This document shows positions 57,475-64,000 of a stretch of DNA of 64,000 nucleotides, in pieces. Position 1 is the first letter of the stretch; each line of letters begins with the position of its first letter. A program made the translations under genes and the position numbers. The notes beneath the pieces were generated by a model. The model ran no database searches. It saw only the letters and a list, made by a program, of their open reading frames with translations, and was not told the DNA's origin. The DNA comes from Myotis daubentonii. Its lineage: Eukaryota; Chordata; Mammalia; Chiroptera; Vespertilionidae. The stretch is from the NCBI RefSeq assembly GCF_963259705.1, contig NC_081851.1, positions 9,577,645-9,641,644 on the forward strand, read 5' to 3'.

Positions 57475-58744
57475 GGTTGGAGAAAATGGTGGCTGCATAG
57501 GCAGATGTGCAGTGTACCTTGTCCGGGGGCCAGACAGGAAAAGCAACTAAATTGGAGAATATCCACCCAGAATTAACAAATTAGAAACACCTGAGGAGAC
57601 AATTTCCAACAAGGAAAAGCAGACGATGCCTGGAGAACGGTAGGAACAGGGATCTGGACTTGAGAGCAAATGCCGGTGAGTAGGCCAAGGTGGTGAGGAG
57701 GAAGCTGCATTTCACCAAAGCCGCATCCCTTGGTGACAGGCCTAACATCCAACTGTACTAAGGAAAATCCATATGGCTGCTGGTGACAGGGTAATCTGGA
57801 CCTAAGACCACAGCCACGAAAGGCAGCTGAGAAAGGCGGCCCAAAAGGTGGCCTGAGCGGTGAGGTGCTGGGGAGAGAAACCTGCAGTTTTGTGGTTGTT
57901 TTGGTTTCATTTTGTCTTTGCTTTTATTTGCTAAACCCAGAACATAGGACTTTTTAATTGCAAACACTCACTGGAGGCTTTGGTGCAGGAAGAGAGGCAC
58001 AGATTCCAGGTGCCTGAGGAAAGGCTGGGGAGGGAATCAGGGCAGGGAGACTGGCCAAGATTCCTTCATTGGCACATTCCTAAGCTTCCAAACCTAAGGG
58101 GCCATTTCTCCCCTGAAAAGCGAGCCCCTCCCAGTAGTCTCAAGGCAAATAATGCAGCCTGCCACACCCTACCTGCATTTTGAGCTATACAAAGAAAACA
58201 AAGGCAGAGGCCAAGTTTATGGTCTGAATAGGCCCAAAGAGCCCTCAGTGACTGGGTTGGAAGAGGGGCCAGTCCTCCCTGCTATTCTGGGAACCAGACT
58301 GACAAAAACTCCAGGTTGCCAGCCAACCCCATTGGTCTCCATACCAGGATCTCTGACCAACCAAGGCCAGAGGAATATTTTGGACCACTCTTGGAGGAGT
58401 AGCTCTGGGTCAGGAAAAAAACACCCATCTTACTCCCTGAAAGTGAAACAGCACCAACCCCACCTAAAGCCCTTTCAGAAACAGATACTTGATTGATTAA
58501 GTCTGACAGCCAGCAGGCAGGCAAAGTGGGCATATTGGCCCTGCCTGCTTGCAGCCAAGGCCTTTGGAGACGGACATAAACAGAGGACGGGTGGATCGCT
58601 TGAAGCTTCAAGCAGGGTGCTAAAGCCAAAACACGGTGTCTGTCAATGGCCAACACCTAAGTACCATATTTTTCCGTGTATAAGATGCCCACATGTATAA
58701 GACACCACCCACTTTTCCAACTCAAAATTAAGAAATCAATATTT

Positions 58745-60462
58745 TAAACATTTTCCCCTTTATTGATTAAGCTATTACAAATCTGTCCTTATCCCCCCAA
58801 TGTCCCCTCATTCCCCCAAACCTGCCCTCACCCTCACCCCCTGTTGTCCACATTCATCACTTATGCTTATATGCATGCATACAAGTCCTTTGGTTGATCC
58901 TTCCCCCTGACCCCCACCCTCTCCTGCCTTCCCTCTGAGTTTTGAGCATCTGATTGATGCTTCTCTATCTCTACATCTGTTTTGTTCATCAGTTTATGTT
59001 GTTCATTATAATCCACATATGAGTGAGAGCATGTGATATTTATCTTTCTCTGACTGACTTATTTCACTTAGCATAATGCTCTCCAGTTCCATCCATGCTA
59101 TTGCAAATGGTAGGAGTTCCTTCCTTTTTACAGCTTCATAGTATTCCATTGTGTAGATGTGCCAAAAGTTTTTTAACTCCATTCATCTGCTGATGGGCAT
59201 TTAGGCTGATTCCAAATCTTAGCTTTTGTAAATTGTGTTGCTATGAACATAGGGATGCATATATCTTTTCTGATTGGTGTTTCTGGTTTCTTGGGATATA
59301 TTCCTAGAAGTGGGATTGCTGGGTCAAATGGAAATTCCATTTTTAGTTTTTTGATGAAACTCCATACTGTTCTCCACAGTGGCTACACCAGTTTGCATTC
59401 CCACCAGCAGTGAATGAGGGTTCCTTTTTCTCCGCATCCTCTCCAGCACTTGTCGTTTGTTGATTTGATGATAGCCATTCTGACAGGTGTGAGATGGTAC
59501 CTCATTGTCGTTTTGATTTGCATCTCTCGGATGATTAGTGACTTTGAGCATGTTTTCATATGTCTCTCAGCCTTATGTATTTCCTCTTTCAAAAAGTGTC
59601 TATTTAGGTCTGTTGCCCATTTTTTGATTGGGTTGTTTATCTTCCTTTTGTTAAGTTGTATGAGTTCCCTATAAATGTTGGCGTTAAATCTTTATCGGAG
59701 ATATCATTGGCAAATATGTTCTCCCATGCAGTGGGTTTTCTTGTTGTTTTGTTGATGGTTTCTTTTGCTGTACAGAAACTTTTTATTTTGATATAGTCCC
59801 ATTTGTTTATTTTCCCTTTAGTTTCCATTGCTCTAGGAGCTGTGTCAGTGAAGAAATTCCTGTGGCATATATCGGAGTTTTTGCTACCTGTGGACTCCTC
59901 TAATATTCTTATGGTTTTCTGTCTTACATTTAAGTCCTTTATCCATTTTGAGTTTATTTTTGTATATGGTGTAAATTGGTGGTCTAGTTTCATTTTTTTT
60001 CATGTGTCTGACCAAATCTCCCAGCACCATTTATTGAAGAGACTGTCTTGACTCCATTGTATGTTCTTGCCTCCTTTGTCAAATATTAATTGAGCATATT
60101 GGTTTGGGTCAATTTCTGAGTTCTCTGTTCTATTCCATTGGTCTATATGTCTGTTTTGTGCCAGTACCAGGCAGTTTTGAGAACAGTGGCTTTGTAATAC
60201 AGCTTGATATCTGGTATTGAGATCCCTCCTACTTTGTTCTTCTTTCTCAGGATCACAGCAGCTATTCAGGGTTTTTTTTTTTATTCCAGATGAATTTTTG
60301 GAGAGTTCATTCTAGGTCTGTGAAGTATGCCATTGGTATTTTAATGGGAAGTGCATTGAATCTATAGATTGCTTTGGGTAGTATGGACATTTTAATGATG
60401 TTGATTCTACCAATTCATGAAAACAGTATACTCTTCCATCTGTTTATGTCTTCCTCTTTTTT
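58745..60462 (-). mobile_element. 5'-truncated L1, minus strand, nested in the DNA transposon
   Basis: Reading right to left, the element begins with text for AGAGGAAGACATAAACAGAT, passes through ORF2 C-terminal coding sequence and ends with a 3' UTR and a CCTTTATTGATT (complement) tail near 58760. The frame at 59637-59993 (118 codons) contains the typical phrases [20 protein letters not shown] and [16 protein letters not shown] [20 protein letters not shown]. The frame at 59383-59592 contains [20 protein letters not shown] and [17 protein letters not shown], the terminal part of ORF2. Frameshifts separate the blocks. Better preserved than the L1s at 21-27 kb. Confidence 0.9.
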
Positions 60463-60743
60463 GCTGGTTTTCCTCTTAGGCCGTCTTCTTTTTTTGGCAT
60501 CTTAAGGAGTTGTTCTTCCTGTTTTCTCCACTGTCTGATCATACACTCAGTGGGAGGAGGTCCAAATTGTCTCTCTGCAGCTCTATTTCCATGCTCTTTT
60601 GCATAGCTGATTACATTCAGTTTGAATTTTGCAGAGTAAGGCAATTGCTTATCGATATTTATCTTTTTATTTTTTAACATCTGTATGGGCTCAGAACGCT
60701 CTGGTCCTTGTTGCATCTGCATACACCCCACCTCCACCTCCAA
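60444..60743 (-). pseudogene. Truncated pogo/Tc2-type transposase, N-terminal helix-turn-helix
   Basis: The frame encodes 99 residues from ATG at 60743. Residues about 35-85 form a compact DNA-binding-like domain (YSAKFKLNVISYAKEHGNRA, then AERQFGPPPTECMIRQWRKQ) of the BrkDBD/POGK type found at the N-terminus of some pogo-superfamily transposases, ahead of a CENP-B helix-turn-helix and DDE nuclease. After LLKMPKKEDGLRGKPAK the frame enters L1 sequence and stops, so the CENP-B and DDE parts (normally several hundred residues) are absent. The product could at most bind DNA, not transpose. Expression is unknown. The family call rests on recognition of the motif pattern; an alternative is another Tc1/mariner branch. 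There is no disruption inside the 99 codons, which suggests limited age. Confidence 0.7.
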
Positions 60744-61014
60744 TTATGGCATCAGCTGACATCAGTAACAATAAGGCTCATGACTGTAGGAAGCCTGTTT
60801 GACAAGGTATGGGCAGCTATGCACCCATGCGCTCACTCCTTGGCTGACTTCTATGTATAAGACACCCTTCGATTTTCAGTCTAACAATTTTAGAAAAAAT
60901 AGCAACCTATACACAGAAAAATATGGTACCTAACAGTAAGCCACGAATTTTCATACAGACAGAAGAGTGCAGTACTAAACCAGCTCCCATGGGGCATTAA
61001 AACTCAGCTGAAGT

Positions 61015-61720
61015 GAGCAACACTACACTTTTTTATTTTAATTTATTATTATTTTTTATTTTTCATTTTATCAAATTTATTTTTTGTTTTGTATTTTTTA
61101 CTTTTTTTGCACCTTTTTCTTCATCACATCCTTCTTTCCTCCCATTTTTCTTTCCTTTCCCCCTTTTAGTTTTTTCTATTTCCTTTCTTTTTCCCCCTTT
61201 TTAAAAATGGATCTTCTTTATCTGCTTTATTGATATGTTATTATTCTAGCCTTTGTTGATTTATTCATATATCTAATTTCCTCTTCACTGGTCCTACCTC
61301 TTTTCCCCTTCACTTTCCATTCTCTTCACTACTCAATTTTCTTTTATTTTTTCTCTCTTCTCATACTCTTTTCTTTTAATTTTTTAACTTGTTTCACTTC
61401 CTAAATTTAAGCCTATCTGCTCTCTCCTCTATTTTCCTTTTCAAAACAAAACATTTTTAAATTTTTCTTCAGTCTTCTCATTTGTTCTCCCTACTCTATT
61501 CTAAATCATGGTCCTTCCCCTATTCATCTAATTCCTCAACCTTATTTTCTCTATTTAAGTTCTGCATCTACAGATTCCCCCCCCCCTTTTTTTTCTGGAT
61601 GCTTTTTGTTTGTGCTTTTTGGTTTATTTGTTTGATTTGTTGGTTTTCTTCCCACAGTCTGTCTTTTATTTTATTTTCCTCACTAACATTCTAACTCTCT
61701 TTTCTCTTTCCTAATTCTCT
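61015..61720. repeat. T/C-rich low-complexity segment in L1 5' region
   Basis: The plus strand is strongly pyrimidine-rich (TTTTT, CTTTCC, TTCTCTT runs) over about 700 bp, between the DNA transposon and ORF1 of the outer L1. Its place suggests an expanded or unusual portion of the 5' UTR. Frames full of Phe/Leu/Ser here are composition artefacts. Confidence 0.7.
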
Positions 61721-62059
61721 TTCTCTTGTGGTCACTTTTATTGGGGTTATAGGTGTCTTGTATGTATTCATGTTCTGTTCCTTCTGTGTCATGTCTTGTA
61801 GTGTTGTATTTTGTGCTGTTTGGTAAGTGCCACCACAGTGTTTGGCACAATGTGGTAGGGAGTGAGCCACATAATCAGACACCCTGAGAGGAGCCTCCAT
61901 CCACTAATGGAACAATAACATTCAAGACCCAACTACAACATGAGAACCCAAATATCTTAAATAGGGGCCTCACTAGAACACCCAGCTCAGGAGATCTGAA
62001 AGACTGCACCATAAGACCAGTTCAAAAAATCTGGGTGGCATAGCAGTTTGATCTAATGC

Positions 62060-62796
62060 ACAATTACAAACAACAGCAAAAATTGGGAGACAAAGAAACA
62101 ACCCGCAAATGAAAAAAAAAGAAATCACCAGAAAAAGTACAAAATGAAATGGAGGCAAGCAATTTGTCAGAGAAAGAATTCAGAGTAATAGTTATAAAGA
62201 TGCTCAAATGCCTGTATAAGAAATTCACCAACGTGTAAGAATAAAGAGGAAATGAAGAATGACATAGCTGCAATAAAGAACACAATTGAAGGTTCCAACA
62301 GTAGACTATAAGAAGCTGAGTACCAAATAAGTGAGTTAGAAGACAAGGTAGAAAAAACACCCAAGTAGAGCAGCACCTGGAAAAAAAAATTAAAAAGCAG
62401 GAGGAGAGTCTAAGGGAGCTCTGAGATAAGAGGAAACGAAACAACATAAACATAATAAGTGTGCCAAAAGGGAAAGAAGCTGAGTAAGGAATAGAAAATC
62501 TGTTTGAAGAAATAATGACAGAAAACTTCCCTGACTTTGGAAAGAAAAAAGTCACACAAGTCCAAGAAGCACACAGAGTCCCAAACAAGATAAACCTAAA
62601 AATACCTATACCAAGACACATTGTAATTAAATTGGCAATTTTCAATGACAAAGTAAGAATCCTAAAGGCTGCCAGAAAAACACAGAAAGTTAACTATGAG
62701 GCATCTCCCATTAGACTATCAACTGATTTCTCAAAAGAAATAAATCCAGCCAGAAGGGAATGGAATGAAGTATATAAAGTGATTCAAAGTGACTGA
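62060..62796 (+). pseudogene. L1 ORF1 protein (RNA-binding chaperone), broken
   Basis: The last 93 codons (62515-62796) are open and show the L1 ORF1p C-terminal region: ENFPDFGKKKVTQVQEAHRV, PNKINLKIPIPRHIVIKLA, then VRILKAARKTQKVNYEASPI and RLSTDFSKEINPARREWNEV. In active L1s this RRM plus C-terminal domain follows a coiled coil, forms trimers and binds L1 RNA. Upstream text (62060-62514) is Lys/Glu-rich and coiled-coil-like but has several stops and frameshifts. ORF2 begins about 190 bp downstream, the usual L1 order. Confidence 0.85.
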
Positions 62797-63023
62797 ATCT
62801 AAGAATACTCTATCCTATAAGGCTTTCATTCAAAATTGAGGGGAAATCAGGAGCTTCACATACAAAAAAAAAGAGGCTAAGATAGTTTATTACCACCAAA
62901 CCAGCAATGCAAGAAATGCTAAAGGAACTGCTGTAAAAAAGAAGAAATAGGGAAGAAGGATCACAGGCATAAAGAATAAAAATGGCAACAAACAAGTAAT
63001 TATTAATAATAACCTTAAATGTA

Positions 63024-63237
63024 GCCCTAGCTGGTTTTGCTCAGTGGATAGAGCATCGGCCTACAGACTGAAGGGTCCCAGGTTCAATTCCAGTCAAGGG
63101 CACATGTCTGGGTTGTGGACTTGATCCCCAGTATGGGGCATGCAGGAGGCAGCCGATCAATGATTCCCCTTCATCACTGATGTTTCTATCTCTCTCTCCC
63201 CTCTTCCTTCCTCTCTGAAATCAATAAAAATATTAAA

Positions 63238-63270
<33 letters not shown>
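63024..63270 (+). mobile_element. Ves SINE inserted in L1 ORF2, plus strand
   Basis: Head GCCCTAGCTGGTTTTGCTCA, A box GCTCAGTGGATAGAGC, B box GGTTCAATTCC, body GCATGCAGGAGGCAGCCGAT and a tail that has become an (AAT)n array. The target duplication AATAACCTTAAATGTA is exact (ending at 63023 and at 63289), and it is L1 ORF2 sequence. This dates the insertion after the L1 and shows it is recent. Confidence 0.96.

Positions 63271-63279
<9 letters not shown>
63238..63279. repeat. (AAT)n microsatellite from a SINE tail
   Basis: About 13 AAT units grow out of the Ves tail and run into the target duplication, whose own AATAAT start may have helped the expansion. Confidence 0.95.
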
Positions 63280-64000
63280 CTTAAATGTAAATGGATTCAA
63301 TGCTCCAATCAAAACCTTAGGGTAGCTGAATGGATAAGAAAACACGACCCATATATATGCTGCCTATAAGAGACCCACCTCAGAACAAAGGACTCACACA
63401 GACTGAAAGTGAAGGAATGGAAAAAATATTTCAGAAAAATGGAAATGAAAAAAAAGCTGGGGTTAGCAATACTTATTTCTGACAAAATTGACTTCAAAGT
63501 GAAGGCCATAAAAATAGATAAGGAAGGTCACTTCATAATAATAAACAGATCAACACAACAAGATGATATAACTCTGGTAAACATATATGGACCCAATACA
63601 GGAGCACCCAAATACATTTTTAAAAAATTCCTGAAAGATATCAATGGAGAGGTTGACATCAATACAAGCATAGTAGAGGACTTTAATATCCCATTGACAT
63701 TACTGGATAAATCCTCTAGACAAAAAATCAGCAAAGAAACAACAATCCTAAATGATTCACTGGATCAGGTGGGATTAATTGACATCTCCAGAACATTTTA
63801 CCCCAATGCTACAGAATGTATATTCTTCTTAAGTGCACATGGTACATTTTCAAAGATAGACCACATATTAGGACACAGGCTAAGTCTCTACTAGTTCAAG
63901 AAGATTGAAATCATATCAAGCATCTTCTCAGATCACAATGGCATAAAATTAGAAATCAACTACAATAAAAAGAATAAAAACCATGAAGGCTAAATAGCAT

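Larger units (their letters stand above)
58664..60926 (-). mobile_element. pogo/Tc2-like DNA transposon remnant with a nested L1
   Basis: The inverted termini are CCATATTTTTCCGTGTATAA at the left and the complement of CCATATTTTTCTGTGTATAG at the right, flanked by TA on both sides (58662-58663, 60927-60928), as for Tc1/mariner-pogo elements. Subterminal GTATAAGACACC motifs occur at both ends. The right part holds the N-terminal transposase frame (60444-60743, minus). The rest of the transposase (DDE region) is missing and its place is taken by an L1 (58745-60462). The family name (Tc2/Kanga-like) is from memory of similar termini. Confidence 0.75.
57475..64000 (+). mobile_element. Long L1 LINE, plus strand, continues past the window
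   Basis: The element begins near GGAGAAAATGGTGGCTGCAT, the type of sequence that opens mammalian L1 5' UTRs (AAATGGTGGC...AGGCAGA). It then has a long 5' UTR (to about 62050, interrupted at 58664-60926 by a DNA transposon), a T/C-rich segment at 61020-61700, a broken ORF1 (62060-62796) and the start of ORF2 (from about 62986, interrupted by a Ves SINE) that runs off the right edge. Numerous stops make it inactive. The 5' boundary and the reading of 57475-58660 as 5' UTR are inference from the colinear order. Confidence 0.7.
62986..64000 (+). pseudogene. L1 ORF2 N-terminus (AP endonuclease), broken, runs off the window
   Basis: Apurinic/apyrimidinic-type endonuclease of L1 ORF2. The start segment encodes LNV then, beyond the Ves insertion at 63024-63270, NGFNAPIK (the first catalytic Asn region). 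At about 63366 the conserved Glu motif reads CL-stop-ETH, where active elements have CLQETH, so a CAA-to-TAA change ends the frame. The open stretch 63409-63894 (161 codons) continues with KLGLAILISDKIDFKVKAIK, a YGPNTGAP motif, VEDFNIPLTLLDKSSRQKIS (keeps the catalytic Asp and Asn) and FSKIDHILGH. A SDHNG motif follows at about 63930, keeping the catalytic His, after a break at 63894. The reverse transcriptase lies beyond the edge. Confidence 0.9.

Noticed and set aside
62064..62651. 195-codon minus-strand frame rich in Phe, Leu and Ser
   Set aside because: It is antisense to L1 ORF1.

Overview
This window looks like mammalian, most probably vespertilionid-bat, chromosomal DNA from a gene-poor interval. 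The diagnosis rests on the repeats. About a dozen Ves-type tRNA-derived SINEs are present. Five non-autonomous Helitrons have the HeliBat signature: a 5' TC, a 3' hairpin built on GTGCACGAATTTCGTGCAC, a CTAG end, and insertion between A and T. There are also several short hAT elements, one SPIN/URR1-like, and many L1 copies in both orientations. To my knowledge, Helitrons of this type in mammals are confined to vespertilionid bats. I find no intact protein-coding host gene, no convincing exon, no tRNA or rRNA gene and no CRISPR array. The open frames longer than about 100 codons are antisense to repeats, sit in microsatellites, or occur by chance in GC-rich DNA.

Layout. 1-13 kb: mostly single-copy, AT-rich DNA with a 222-bp hAT element (6516-6737) and small ancient fragments. 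13.06-13.80 kb: three Ves SINEs side by side. 13.8-19.4 kb: mostly non-repetitive, with a CpG-rich patch at about 15.66-15.93 kb, one Ves and one MIR. 19.4-29.2 kb: repeat-dense, with Ves, an RTE-type LINE, a GATA array, L2, three L1 segments, two Helitrons in a TA-rich tract, and a probable ERV1-type LTR with a tRNA-Phe-like primer site. 29.2-44.4 kb: largely single-copy, with a 25-bp minisatellite, three hAT elements, an L1 3' end, a TG-rich minisatellite, a MIR and several stretches that look like conserved non-coding elements. 44.4-48.1 kb: remains of a minus-strand class II (beta-retrovirus-like) endogenous element, with a Helitron and a Ves inside it. 48.2-54.2 kb: Helitrons, Ves, a long L2 and an L1, ending in a 1192-bp Helitron that carries an 80-bp tandem array. 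56.1-64 kb: L1 debris, then the 5' end of a long plus-strand L1 that runs off the window.

The most unusual structure is that last L1 (about 57475 to beyond 64000). Its 5' region holds a 2.26-kb pogo/Tc2-like DNA transposon (58664-60926) with inverted termini, TA flanks and a truncated transposase frame carrying a POGK/Brinker-type helix-turn-helix. That transposon contains a minus-strand, 5'-truncated L1. A Ves SINE with a clean target duplication interrupts the outer L1's ORF2. The second notable feature is a near-perfect 24-25-bp GC-rich hairpin shared by two Helitrons, which could give a pre-miRNA-like fold if transcribed.

There are no operons or cooperating genes here. The sequence records successive waves of transposition (old L2, MIR, L3 and RTE; later L1; then hAT, Helitron and Ves) in non-coding DNA, with islands that may be regulatory. 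All family names come from recognising sequence motifs, without a database search, and boundaries of ancient repeats are approximate.
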